A stretch of DNA of 64,000 bases from Rhizobium leguminosarum (GCF_004123835.1 NZ_MZMU01000018.1:124001-188000); one strand, 5' to 3'. Positions 27,177-35,716 are shown, counted from the stretch's first letter. Program-made: numbers and translations. The notes: generated by a model not told the origin, from the sequence alone.

Positions 27177-27716
27177 TCAGTACCAGACCCGTTGCGTTGT
27201 CGCCCCGTCGATCGTGACGTCGATATAATGGGGCTGCGATCTGACGTTCGGGCGGGCGGTCGGATAGCCCATGCATTGTCGCCGTCCGTCCAACGGCTGC
27301 CATCGCGGGGACAGAACCGAGCCGTCGCTGAAATCAAACCCGTCCCCAGCATGAGGGCAGAATGCATCGCTCACCGGCTGGAGGGCTGTCGACACGCAGG
27401 TTGTTTCCTGCCCGCGCGGACCATAATCACTTTCCAGCCGGTATCCGGATTCGCAGTAATAGGGCTCATACCCCGGGCGCGAACTGTGGAAGCTGGCGCC
27501 GCTGCATGTCGGGAACGAATGCCCCTCGGCAAGCTCGCGCCAGAGCTTCTGGATCGGCGGCCGGCATTCCGCGAACTGCGTCGGACCTCCAGGGTTGGAG
27601 AGGCACAGGATGACCTCGCAACCCCAATCATTTGCTTGCGCCCTGCCAGGTGAAGTAAGGTAGGGTGGCACTATGCAGCAGGCCGCGACGACCGAGTTGA
27701 GCAGAAGGTTTTTCAT
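27177..27716 (-). CDS. TrbM/KikA/MpfK-family conjugation protein
   Basis: 179 residues from ATG 27716 (AAGGA 8 bp upstream). Signal peptide ending near GRAQA, then the TrbM block CEVILCLSNPGGPTQFAECR, PPIQKLWREL and a Cys-rich periplasmic domain (about ten Cys). It is the first gene of the virB operon, 3 bp before virB1. TrbM-type proteins are periplasmic accessory factors of conjugation. Confidence 0.85.
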   Translation of the reverse strand: MKNLLLNSVVAACCIVPPYLTSPGRAQANDWGCEVILCLSNPGGPTQFAECRPPIQKLWRELAEGHSFPTCSGASFHSSRPGYEPYYCESGYRLESDYGPRGQETTCVSTALQPVSDAFCPHAGDGFDFSDGSVLSPRWQPLDGRRQCMGYPTARPNVRSQPHYIDVTIDGATTQRVWY

Positions 27717-27779
27717 GAGCAAGATCCTTGAAAGGACATCCCATTGCGGAAGAGGCGGCTTGCCTGTAGAGCAATTCAT

Positions 27780-27799
27780 ACTGACTTATATAACACAGT
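27780..27799. promoter_or_regulatory. Palindromic candidate operator between virB operon and regulator
   Basis: ACTGACTTATATAACACAGT is an imperfect 20-bp dyad (16 of 20 positions symmetrical: ACTG/CAGT ends and a TTATATAA centre). It lies 9 bp before the regulator's ATG and 64 bp before the first gene of the conjugation operon, over a probable -10 (TATAAC/TATATA) on either strand. A site for the divergent regulator is the natural inference. Confidence 0.5.
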
Positions 27800-27807
27800 A
27801 AAATGAC

Positions 27808-28179
27808 ATGACAAGAGCGTTCAAGACCCAATGGCAGAATCTCGCCTTCTCAGGCCTCATCCTGCATGAGATCCTCGACCATCCCCTTGATGATGATGAG
27901 ACGCCTCAGGCAAGGCTGAAGCAGGTCGGCATGATGACGATCCTGTACAGCATGAATCAGGCGCACCAGAAGCTAACGCTTTCCAGCATCATGGAAATTA
28001 CCGCTCTGACGCGCAGCGGGGTCAAGGAGACGGTGGATCTGCTGGTAAAACGAGGGATGTTGGACGAGACGATCGTGAAGAATTCGATGGGACGTGGAAC
28101 GGCACGCCAGTTTGAGATCTCAGAGGCGCTTCTGAAGAAGTTAAGCTCCTTCAAGCCGGATGAGCTAGAATTTAAGTGA
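27808..28179 (+). CDS. Small winged-helix (MarR-like) transcriptional regulator
   Basis: 123 residues. A predicted winged-helix core shows LTLSSIMEITALTRSGVKET (helix-turn-helix) followed by LVKRGMLDETIVKNSMGRG (wing), with an N-terminal helical dimerisation part (FSGLILHEILDHP). It is transcribed divergently from the virB operon with 91 bp between starts, the classic arrangement for a conjugation repressor. No strong ribosome-binding site precedes ATG 27808. An IS66 remnant begins 7 bp after its stop, but the C-terminus looks intact. Confidence 0.75.
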   Translation: MTRAFKTQWQNLAFSGLILHEILDHPLDDDETPQARLKQVGMMTILYSMNQAHQKLTLSSIMEITALTRSGVKETVDLLVKRGMLDETIVKNSMGRGTARQFEISEALLKKLSSFKPDELEFK

Positions 28180-28186
28180 GGTTGGA

Positions 28187-28354
28187 AGCGACGGTGGCGG
28201 CCGGACTTGGGCGACCATCGCGACGCTCCTGCAAACAGCAAAGATGAATGCCGTCGATCCGCAAGCTTGGTTGACCCAGACGCTTGAGCGCCTTGCGAAT
28301 GGATGGCCCAGCAGTGGAATCGACGCGCTCATGCCATGGAACTACGCCGCCTGA
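28187..28354 (+). mobile_element. IS66-family transposase remnant (C-terminus of TnpC)
   Basis: The frame reads SDGGGRTWATIATLL, QTAKMNAVDPQAWLTQTL and IDALMPWNYAA to TGA 28352-28354, which is the conserved C-terminal end of IS66 TnpC. Nothing upstream is left: the remnant abuts the regulator gene, so a deletion removed the rest of the element. Confidence 0.8.
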
Positions 28355-28552
28355 ACGGCCCCGGCTTGTCGCCTACCTATGACCAAGCATCCGATTGAAA
28401 TGATCATGTCTGTCGAGCGGGCGGCCCCGGCGCTGGTCGACGACGACGCTGCTCGCCTAATTCGGCCCTGCGAATTATTTCGAAACCTATGATGTGTATC
28501 TGTTGGACGGTGATCGGAAATAGACCGTCTGACGAAAAAGGAGGCGTCCGGC

Positions 28553-29539
28553 ATGAACACAAGCTTGGGTGACCGCAGGGTGACCGCATCAGGCCGAGCG
28601 GGCTTGCGCGACTATATCGCCATTGCACGGCTCGATCACAGTACGAAGCATGTCTTCATCGTTCCCGGCATCATCCTCGCCTATCTTCTGCGGGGGGTCA
28701 GAACCGACGACCTGGCGTCCTCGATCCTGCTCGGATTTGTGACCGCGCTCTGCATCGCATCCGCGAACTACTGCATTAACGAGTGGTTCGACCGCGAGTT
28801 TGACCGGCATCATCCGACGAAATCGCAGCGGTCCGCCGTGCAAAGCGCGATGAACGGCAGGCTGGTTCAGCTCGAATGGACAGTGCTGCTCATCGTCGGC
28901 CTGGGTTGCGCCATCCTCTCGAGCAAACTTCTGTTCTTCGTCGCCTGCCTGTTTGCGATTCAGGGAATCCTCTACAATCTCGATCCGATCAGAAGCAAGG
29001 ATAAGGCCTATCTCGACGTCATCTCAGAATCGATCAATAATCCGATCCGCTTGGTGATCGGCTGGTCAATGATCGACCCAACGAGCCTGCCGCCGGGATC
29101 GATCATCCTGGCCTACTGGTTCGGCGGCGCGTTCCTCATGGCGGCCAAACGCTTGTCGGAATATGACGAGATCGTCGCGTCGCATGGCAAGGAGTTGCTG
29201 TCGCGCTACCGGGCGAGTTTCGCCCAGTATACGCAGGTCTCGCTGACCGCCTCCTGCATTGCCTATTCACTGTTTTCGATCGCCTTTCTGTCCGTATTCC
29301 TGGTCAAGTATCGCATCGAGTACATGCTCATCTTGCCCTTCGTCGTTGCCCTATTCACGGCCTATTTCGTGATGGCGACGAAACCGGGCTCTACGGCGCA
29401 GAAACCGGAAAAGCTGTTCCGCGAGCCCGGCCTGATCGCGATCGTCGCGGCCCTGGCGGCGACCTTCATCTTCACGACATTCGTCGACATTCCGCTGCTA
29501 GTGACGCTGACCGAGCAGCACTACATCACCATCCGATGA
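28553..29539 (+). CDS. UbiA-family prenyltransferase
   Basis: 328 residues, about eight to nine transmembrane helices. Both Asp-rich prenyl-diphosphate motifs are present: ANYCINEWFDREFDRHH (NxxxDxxxD, Asn76/Asp80/Asp84) and LDPIRSKDKAYLDVISES. The sequence resembles the branch that transfers phosphoribose to decaprenyl phosphate rather than quinone-making UbiA. AAGGAGG lies 11 bp before the ATG. It overlaps the HAD gene by 4 bases, so it heads a three-gene unit that probably makes or flips a polyprenyl-linked sugar; this pathway role is inference. Confidence 0.85.
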   Translation: MNTSLGDRRVTASGRAGLRDYIAIARLDHSTKHVFIVPGIILAYLLRGVRTDDLASSILLGFVTALCIASANYCINEWFDREFDRHHPTKSQRSAVQSAMNGRLVQLEWTVLLIVGLGCAILSSKLLFFVACLFAIQGILYNLDPIRSKDKAYLDVISESINNPIRLVIGWSMIDPTSLPPGSIILAYWFGGAFLMAAKRLSEYDEIVASHGKELLSRYRASFAQYTQVSLTASCIAYSLFSIAFLSVFLVKYRIEYMLILPFVVALFTAYFVMATKPGSTAQKPEKLFREPGLIAIVAALAATFIFTTFVDIPLLVTLTEQHYITIR

Positions 29540-30240
29540 TCGCGAGGAATGTCGACTGGGGCAGTATCCGCTTCGTCGTCTTCGATGTCGACGGAACGCT
29601 ATACAACCAGCGCAGGCTGCGCCTTCGGATGGCCGGCGAGTTGCTTGCTGATGCGGTGGCGAGAGGCAGCCTAATCAATCTGCGTGTGCTACGCGCATAT
29701 CGTTCCCTCCGTGAAGCAACGGGCAAGGAGGAGATCGACGATTTCCAGGCGAACCTGATGGCACGAGTCGTCGCGCGAACCGGCCAGCCAGCCGAAAAGA
29801 TCGAGGCTGTCGTCAGCGAGTGGATCGTACGCCGTCCGCTCGCCTATATCGCATCCTGCCGGTATGATGGGCTGGTGGAATTGTTTACCGGGCTCAGACG
29901 GCAGAACAAGGCGATCGGGATCTATTCTGATTATCCTGCCGACGAGAAGCTGCAGAGGATGACATTGTCGGCCGACTACGTATTGGCCTCCACCGACCCT
30001 GGCGTCGGCATCCTGAAACCTCACCCGCGCGGCCTGCAGATGCTAATGCAGCGCGCAGGCGTCGGTCCGGGGCAAACGGTTCTGATAGGCGACAGGCCCG
30101 AGCGGGATGGCCTTGCGGCGCGCCGAGCCGGTGTCCTGCCGCTCATTCGCTCCGAACGGCCGCTGGAGGGCTGGCTGACCTTCTCGACCTATTCGGACCC
30201 GGTGTTCGCAGCGCTGCGGGCAGAGGAAACGACCGGATGA
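29536..30240 (+). CDS. HAD-superfamily phosphatase
   Basis: 234 residues. Motif I FDVDGTLYN (nucleophile Asp17, Asp19), motif II IYSDYP, motif III Lys in ILKPHPRGL, motif IV IGDRPERDG, with a helical cap between. By position it could dephosphorylate the polyprenyl-phospho-sugar-phosphate made by the UbiA neighbour. The start overlaps the UbiA stop (ATGA), and its own stop overlaps gtrA the same way. Confidence 0.88.
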   Translation: MIARNVDWGSIRFVVFDVDGTLYNQRRLRLRMAGELLADAVARGSLINLRVLRAYRSLREATGKEEIDDFQANLMARVVARTGQPAEKIEAVVSEWIVRRPLAYIASCRYDGLVELFTGLRRQNKAIGIYSDYPADEKLQRMTLSADYVLASTDPGVGILKPHPRGLQMLMQRAGVGPGQTVLIGDRPERDGLAARRAGVLPLIRSERPLEGWLTFSTYSDPVFAALRAEETTG

Positions 30241-30602
30241 TCTTGTCAAAGGCTATCCGCTATGTGTTCACCGGAGGTCTGGCGGCGTTCGTCGACCTAA
30301 CGGTGTTTCGTGGCCTGCTGGCGTTTGGAGTGTCCCTCGGCCTTTCGGCGACATCGAGCTGGCTGATCGCGGCCGCCGTCAATTACAGCGCCACCAGCCG
30401 CTATGTCTTCAATCAGGCAACAAGCCGCAAGCGCGCTTCACTGTTCTTGATCGGCGCGCTGCTCGGCCTGTCGATCAATGTCTGCGTCACGCTGATCCTC
30501 GTGCAACAGGTCGGGCTCTTACCCTTGTGGGCAAAGCTTTTCGGCATCGGCGCGGCCTTCGTCTTCAATTTTGTGATAAACCTTCTCTGGGTGTTCAGGT
30601 AG
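30237..30602 (+). CDS. GtrA-family small membrane protein
   Basis: 121 residues with four transmembrane helices; GtrA features RYVFTGGLAAFVDL near the N-terminus, AAAVNYSATSRYVF in the middle and FVFNFVINLLWVF at the end. GtrA proteins are linked to membrane translocation of polyprenyl-phosphate sugars. It is the last gene of the UbiA-HAD-GtrA unit. Confidence 0.88.
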   Translation: MILSKAIRYVFTGGLAAFVDLTVFRGLLAFGVSLGLSATSSWLIAAAVNYSATSRYVFNQATSRKRASLFLIGALLGLSINVCVTLILVQQVGLLPLWAKLFGIGAAFVFNFVINLLWVFR

Positions 30603-30630
30603 AGCCCGCGACCGACGGCGCCATATCTTT

Positions 30631-30648
30631 CCGTCCTTTGAAGGACGG
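30631..30648 (+). terminator. Candidate hairpin after gtrA
   Basis: CCGTCCTTTGAAGGACGG folds into a 7-8 bp stem 28 bp after the gtrA stop. No T-run follows, so termination is only suggested by position. Confidence 0.3.
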
Positions 30649-30759
30649 CGCGCAGAATAAGAGAAAGTTCAGCGGAGCCTTGTTGGAAGGTTTGTTCGAC
30701 AGCGGCGCGATATGAACCATGCCTGAGATAAGCGTCCGCCAACAACGTCTAATCAATAT

Positions 30760-31272
30760 GTGCTTAATGTCCGCTTCGGAGAGATAGTGTTGAAGAACTC
30801 GGCGTTGCCGATGCATCTCGACCTCGACAGCGTGCGCACGCAGCTAAAGCCCTTTTATAGCGGCACTGGTCGGCCGTCGGTTGATCCTGATTTGATGATG
30901 CGGATGCTGATCATCGGCTACTGCATGGGCATCCGTTCGGAGCAGCGGCTGTGCGAAGAGGTCCATCTCAATCTGGCCTATCGCTGGTTTTGCCGGCTCG
31001 GTCTGGATGGGAGGGTGCCGGATCATTCCAGTTTCTCCAAGAACCGGCATGGCCGCTTCCGGCAAAGCGACATCCTGCGTCATCTGTTCGAGACGGTCGC
31101 GGAGCGCTGTCTTGCTCAGGACTGGTCGGAGCCGAAGGGTTGGCCGTCGATGCCAGCCTGATCGCCGCCGACGCCAACAAGCAACGTTCGGTGCCCGGCA
31201 CGGAATGGAAGGTCCAGGACGACGCCAGCCGCTCGGTTCGGGAGTACCTGTCCGTCCTTGATGACGCTGGAG
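30760..31272 (+). mobile_element. IS1182-type DDE transposase remnant, frameshifted and truncated
   Basis: The frame from 30760 gives the transposase N-terminal block (GRPSVDPDLMMRMLIIGYCM; EVHLNLAYRWFCRLGLDG; PDHSSFSKNRHGRF) but lacks the usual first 40 or so residues. At 31119-31121 a one-base loss moves the reading into the next frame, where GLVGAEGLAVDASLIAADAN (first catalytic Asp region) and ASRSVREYLSVLDDA continue. The similarity stops at about 31270, where an intergenic repeat begins. The catalytic core beyond this point is missing, so it cannot transpose. Confidence 0.8.
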
Positions 31273-31273
31273 T

Positions 31274-31360
31274 GCGCCCAAGTCCCCGGGCGCAAGAGAG
31301 TCTCCTTCTTGCCGCAGAGTCATTCACGGCGCGGACGCGCCGTGGCTGGATTCCCGTGAC
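31274..31360. repeat. Copy 1 of a palindromic intergenic repeat (partial)
   Basis: Contains GCGCCCAAGTCC...GGGCGC and CACGGCGCGGACGCGCCGTG hairpins followed by GGCTGGATTCCCGTGAC. It matches the centre and right side of the larger element at 43947-44036 closely. The left 54-bp arm seen in the other copy is absent, and the repeat abuts the broken transposase. Confidence 0.7.
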
Positions 31361-31450
31361 AAGCACAGGAATTGGTAAGGGAGATTGGGGGGCGGACCCG
31401 TCCCTCCGCAACGCATCCAGAGACGACAACAACCCTAAACAACTTTCATT

Positions 31451-31475
31451 GGGGCTTGCATTGACCGCAAGCCCC
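31451..31475. terminator. Candidate terminator hairpin downstream of the RTX gene
   Basis: GGGGCTTGC and GCAAGCCCC form a perfect 9-bp stem with a 7-base loop, 60 bp beyond the stop of the minus-strand RTX gene. There is no clear T-run on either side. Confidence 0.35.
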
Positions 31476-31534
31476 ACCTTTGTATTTGAGCCGATCACAA
31501 CGCATCTCCGCGCCTGACGGCAATCCAGTCGCAG

Positions 31535-33307
31535 TTAGATCAACGCCTCATGCGACAAGCTCGAAACCGAGGGTTCGAAGACGTCCTTCACGGCGAGCGT
31601 GAAATCGTGGCTGGAGGCGTTCCCGGCCGCGTCATAAGCTTCGGCGGTGAAAGTCAGGCTGTGGGTGCTTTCGTAGTCGATCGCAGCCTTGGTCTGGATC
31701 TTGTTGCCGACGAGTTTGAAGATGCCGTCAGCATCGTCCGTCAGCCGCCATTTTACCGTGCCGCCTTCCGGATCGCGTGCCGAGAGAAGGCCGACGGAGG
31801 TGCCGATCGCGACATTCTCGGAGACCGAGCCGCGCGAGAAGGCGAGATTGGTCGGCGCCTTGTTGACAGGGGCCTCGTTGACGTCGAGGACGTTGATCGT
31901 GATATCCTTTTCGACGGTGACCTTGCCGTCGGAGACAGCCACCTTGATCGTGTGCGACTTGTCCGTCTCGTAGTCCAGAGCCTTGGAGGTGACGATGCGG
32001 TTGCCGTTGATCCGGAAATGGTCGTTCGCCCCGTCAAGCAGCTTGTACGTGAGGACGTCACCATCGGCGTCCTTGGCGCTGAGCAGGCCGACCGTGGTCC
32101 AGATCGGCTTGTCCTCGGACAGAGCGGTTTTCGAGAGCTGGATATTGGTCGGAGCGCTATTGCTGCCGTCGGGCGTGAAGGTTCCCTTGGCGAAATCGTA
32201 GACGCCGTCGGCAAAGCGCGCGAATTCGACGTCCGTCAGCGTGTCCTTGCCCTCCAGGGCGCTCGTCAGGATGTGATCGCTGTTGTTCAATGCGAAGGAA
32301 TAATTGACGAAATTACCTGAGAAGATCGCGGTATCGATGCCGGCGCCGCCATTGATGGTGTCGTTGCCGGCGCCCCCGGTCAACTTGTCGTTGCCGGCCT
32401 TGCCATTGATGATGTCGTTGCCGCCGCTGCCGTCGAAAATGTCGTTGCCATCGGTGCCTGTAAACTCGTCGCTACCACCGCCGGTCTTGACGTCAACGCC
32501 GGAGACATAGCCGGTAACGAAAGCCCCGCGATCTCCCAGTTCGTCGGAAAGATCGAGGTGGGCGCTGTTTGTCACTGCCAATGCGGGGTTAAAATTGTGG
32601 AACGGATCGGTCGACCAGACGATCTTGTCAAAGCTTTCGAACTGCGCGCTTGAACCGGCAACCCAATATCCCACCGTTTCAAGGACTTCAATGTTCTTGA
32701 TCGTCAGGCCTCTTAGCTCAGAGACTTGGAGAGTATCGATCCCCGCGCCGCCGTCGATTGTTCCGGAGCCCTGACCCTTCACGCTTATGGCATCGTCGCC
32801 GTCGCCCGCATTGATGTCGAAGACCTCAGGGTTACGGCCGCCGGCGTCACCATCGGAGATCGTATCGTTGCCCGCGCCGCCTCTGATGACGTCATTTCCG
32901 ACGTTGTCTATAAGCTGGTCATTGCCGTCACCACCATTCAGAATATCATTGCCATCTCTGCCCGCGAGCAAGTCATTGCCACCACCGCCGTTAAGCGTGT
33001 CATTGCCATCACCGCCACGAAGCAGATCGTTTCCGGCGCCCCCATTCAGCGTGTCCGCGCCTTCGCCGCCATCGATGTTATCGTTGCCTGCGCCTGTTGT
33101 GATCGCATTGCCGCCGTTTGAGCCCGTCACATTCGCGGAGCCAGAGCCCAGTTCGTCAGCAAGATCAACCGCCCCGGAATCGGAGATGACCAGATTGACC
33201 GAGAGGAGAGGATTGATTTCGGAATTGCGGATGACGTCGTAAGCTTCGAACTCGGCGCCGGTCTTGGTGATCGTTGCGCCGTTCGTATTCAGAATATTCA
33301 AGGCCAT
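31535..33307 (-). CDS. RTX/cadherin-type secreted calcium-binding protein
   Basis: 590 residues, acidic, no N-terminal signal peptide, as expected for type I secretion. Two blocks of GGxGxDxLx nonapeptides (about residues 70-150 with eight units, and about 280-325 with five) should fold as calcium-binding beta-rolls. Each block follows a similar 50-residue unit (VNLVISDSGAVDLADELG and LAVTNSAHLDLSDELG), so this part is an internal duplication. Two cadherin-like domains follow (NSAPTNIQLSKTALSED and NKAPTNLAFSRGSVSEN; each ends DV-E-P). Likely a surface or matrix adhesin. No protease or lipase motif is seen, and no secretion genes are adjacent. GGAAAG precedes the ATG. Confidence 0.88.
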   Translation of the reverse strand: MALNILNTNGATITKTGAEFEAYDVIRNSEINPLLSVNLVISDSGAVDLADELGSGSANVTGSNGGNAITTGAGNDNIDGGEGADTLNGGAGNDLLRGGDGNDTLNGGGGNDLLAGRDGNDILNGGDGNDQLIDNVGNDVIRGGAGNDTISDGDAGGRNPEVFDINAGDGDDAISVKGQGSGTIDGGAGIDTLQVSELRGLTIKNIEVLETVGYWVAGSSAQFESFDKIVWSTDPFHNFNPALAVTNSAHLDLSDELGDRGAFVTGYVSGVDVKTGGGSDEFTGTDGNDIFDGSGGNDIINGKAGNDKLTGGAGNDTINGGAGIDTAIFSGNFVNYSFALNNSDHILTSALEGKDTLTDVEFARFADGVYDFAKGTFTPDGSNSAPTNIQLSKTALSEDKPIWTTVGLLSAKDADGDVLTYKLLDGANDHFRINGNRIVTSKALDYETDKSHTIKVAVSDGKVTVEKDITINVLDVNEAPVNKAPTNLAFSRGSVSENVAIGTSVGLLSARDPEGGTVKWRLTDDADGIFKLVGNKIQTKAAIDYESTHSLTFTAEAYDAAGNASSHDFTLAVKDVFEPSVSSLSHEALI

Positions 33308-33690
33308 ATTAAACTTTCCAAAAAGATGCGTTGCATTCTATGAAAATGAGAAATCCTCAGTAGAACTGTTCTTGCAGCTTCAACGGACGACAACCCCCTG
33401 GGGATCTATGCCAATCCCCGATTAAGTTTTCAATGCAGAATTGTGTCTTTTCATTGCTTTTTTAATGAAAAACTAAGGATGAAATACTGGGGAAGCGAAC
33501 TTTAATTTGAGAACTCAAAGTCATACTTTGGTCTCCTAAATAGGATTATCTTTCATTTTCGGTTTGTATACTCTCGTGAAAATTGTGTTTTCCGCGGGCT
33601 CGTTAGTGGTGCCGTGCCGCACGGTCATCCGCGTCACTATCGCAGGTTGGTGCTGGCTTCGACTTGTTCCGGCTTCCCGCGCGGGAGGCC
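33308..33690. other. Intergenic; AT-rich promoter region of the RTX gene
   Basis: About 380 bp, markedly AT-rich between 33420 and 33590. No gene is seen. It holds the promoter of the minus-strand RTX gene and the downstream end of the GNAT gene's unit. Confidence 0.4.
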
Positions 33691-34077
33691 TCACACGAGC
33701 TTGATGAGTCCTGCCTTCGTCGGTCTGAAGCCGCGGGCGCGGTAGAAGCCGGTCAGGTGTGGTTCGAAATCGACATGCAGCCATTCGGCGCCACGCTCCC
33801 GCGCAACCCGCGTCGCTTCCCTGACCAGCCGCGTCGCGATTCCCTGCCGCTGCATGTCAGGATGGACCGATGTATCGAGGATGAAGGCATGGATGCCGCC
33901 ATCCCAGGCGACGTTGACGAAGCCGACGAGCCGGTCGTCCTGATAGGCGCCGATATGAGCGAGGCTGCGGGACAGGATGGGGGTGAAATCGCGGTCGTGC
34001 GGGCTGCCCCAGGCGGCGGAAAAGAGTGCGTTCAGTTCCGCGGCGGAGGGGAAGGGGTCGATACGCAGTTCCGGCAT
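33691..34077 (-). CDS. GNAT-family N-acetyltransferase
   Basis: 128 residues. Acetyl-CoA-binding motif A VHPDMQRQGIATRLVREATR (Q/RxxGxG/A) after strand FILDTSV, and a C-terminal FYRARGFRP strand. A small single-domain GNAT; substrate cannot be told. It stands alone between the RTX gene and the bkd operon. Confidence 0.9.
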   Translation of the reverse strand: MPELRIDPFPSAAELNALFSAAWGSPHDRDFTPILSRSLAHIGAYQDDRLVGFVNVAWDGGIHAFILDTSVHPDMQRQGIATRLVREATRVARERGAEWLHVDFEPHLTGFYRARGFRPTKAGLIKLV

Positions 34078-34146
34078 TGGCGGTTCCCTTCATTCAGCGG
34101 GTATGGAGGTTGTCCCGATCGACGGCGATGAGGTGTTGGGGGCTCA

Positions 34147-34268
34147 TTCCGTGACAGCGACCAGCCGGCCGTCGCGTCTTTCGAAAATCCTGTCGGAGAG
34201 AAAATCGACGCCGCGGTGTTTCGCTATGTCGATCAGCTGCCGGGCCGTGATCAGCGCGGAGGGCGCTT
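34147..34268 (-). other. Possible gene fragment
   Basis: In one minus frame the DNA reads SALITARQLIDIAKHRGVDF then RIFERRDGRLVAVTE and a stop at 34147-34149. It looks like real protein but has no start codon and is preceded by an in-frame stop. Probably the leftover end of a lost gene upstream of the GNAT gene; not identified. Confidence 0.25.
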
Positions 34269-34315
34269 TCGATCAATCACGGCGACTGGGGTGAACTTTG
34301 GACGCCGATTGACAC

Positions 34316-35713
34316 TCAGATATGCAGAGCGCTTCCCAAAGCTTTCAGCGCCGCCTCCATCACCGCTTCGCTGCGGGTCGGATGCGCGTGGATGGTGCCG
34401 GCGATGTCTTCCAGGCGCGCGCCCATCTCGATGGCCAGCGCAAAAGCCGCCGAGAGCTCGGAAACCCCGGCTCCCACCGCCTGCAGGCCGAGCACGAGAT
34501 TGGTGTCGGCGCGGGCCACCACGCGCACGAAGCCCTCTTCGGATAGCATCGTCATCGCCCGTCCGTTGGCGCTGAACGGAAACTGGCCGGTGCGAATCTC
34601 ATAACCTTGCGCCTTCGCCTCGGCCGGCGACAGGCCGGCGCTGACGATCTCCGGATCGGTGAAGCAGATGGCGGGAATGCATCTTTTGTCCCAGGCCCGC
34701 TTCTTCCCGGCGATGATTTCCGCCACCATCTCCCCTTGCGCCATGGCCCGATGGGCAAGCATCGGCTCGCCGGTCACATCGCCGATCGCGTAAATGCCGC
34801 GCATGGAGGTGCGGCAACGATCGTCGATCCTGAGATAGGGCCCGGCGCGATCGAGGTCGAGCTCTTCGAGGCCGGAGCCCGCCGTCCTCGGGCGGCGGCC
34901 GACGGTGACGAGGACGCGGTCCGCCGGCAGGCTCTGCTGCCGGCCATCCGGCGTTTCGACGATCAATGCCTCGCCATTGTCGGCAAGCCCCATCGCCTTC
35001 ACACCCGTCAGCACCCGGATGCCGCTCTCGCTCAGCTTACGCATGACGGGCCGCACCAGCTCGGCATCATAGAGCGGCAGCAGCTGCGGCGTCGCCTCGA
35101 CGACCGTCACATCAGATCCCATCTTGGCAAAGGCGGTCCCGAGCTCCAGGCCGATATAACCGCCGCCGACCACGACGAGTTTTTGCGGCAGCTCCGTCAG
35201 CGACAGCGCCTCCGTCGAGGAAATGACCCGGCCGCCGAAAGGCAGGTTGGCAAGCTCCACCGGATCGGAACCGGTGGCGATCACCACGGTCTCGGCACGG
35301 ATGATCTGCTGGCCGGTTTCCGTCTCGACCTCCACCGTCTTGCCGTCGCGGAAATGGGCTCGGCCATGGACGATCTTGACCCGCGCCTTTTGCAACAGCC
35401 CCGAAACGCCGCTGGTCAGCCGGCCGACGATCCCGTCTTTCCAGGCAATCGTTTTGCCGAGATCGATCGAGGCGCCTTCGACGCGGATGCCCATCGGGTT
35501 TTTGCCGGCAAGCATCTTTTGCGTCGCGTCGAATTCCTCGGCTGCATGGATCAGCGCCTTGGAGGGAATGCAGCCGACCGTCAGGCAGGTGCCGCCTGGC
35601 TTGCCGGCCTCGACGATGACGGTATCGATGCCGAGCTGTCCGGCGCGGATGGCGCAGACATAACCGCCCGGGCCGGCGCCGATGACGAGGAGCTTGCAGA
35701 CAATCTCTTTCAT
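34316..35713 (-). CDS. lpdV: Dihydrolipoamide dehydrogenase (E3) of the branched-chain 2-oxo acid complex
   Basis: 465 residues. FAD-binding GAGPGGYVCAIRAGQLG, redox disulfide GGTCLTVGCIPSK (Cys43/Cys48), NAD-binding VVVGGGYIGLELG, FAD motif YAIGDVTGEPMLAHRA and the catalytic HAHPTRSE (His444/Glu449). It reoxidises the lipoyl groups of the E2 encoded 3 bp upstream. Last gene of the bkd operon. Confidence 0.96.
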   Translation of the reverse strand: MKEIVCKLLVIGAGPGGYVCAIRAGQLGIDTVIVEAGKPGGTCLTVGCIPSKALIHAAEEFDATQKMLAGKNPMGIRVEGASIDLGKTIAWKDGIVGRLTSGVSGLLQKARVKIVHGRAHFRDGKTVEVETETGQQIIRAETVVIATGSDPVELANLPFGGRVISSTEALSLTELPQKLVVVGGGYIGLELGTAFAKMGSDVTVVEATPQLLPLYDAELVRPVMRKLSESGIRVLTGVKAMGLADNGEALIVETPDGRQQSLPADRVLVTVGRRPRTAGSGLEELDLDRAGPYLRIDDRCRTSMRGIYAIGDVTGEPMLAHRAMAQGEMVAEIIAGKKRAWDKRCIPAICFTDPEIVSAGLSPAEAKAQGYEIRTGQFPFSANGRAMTMLSEEGFVRVVARADTNLVLGLQAVGAGVSELSAAFALAIEMGARLEDIAGTIHAHPTRSEAVMEAALKALGSALHI

Positions 35714-35716
35714 GGA

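Noticed and set aside
28355..28552. Possible nod box upstream of the UbiA gene
   Set aside because: The conserved ATC-N9-GAT spacing was not found; only an ordinary strong ribosome-binding site is clear.
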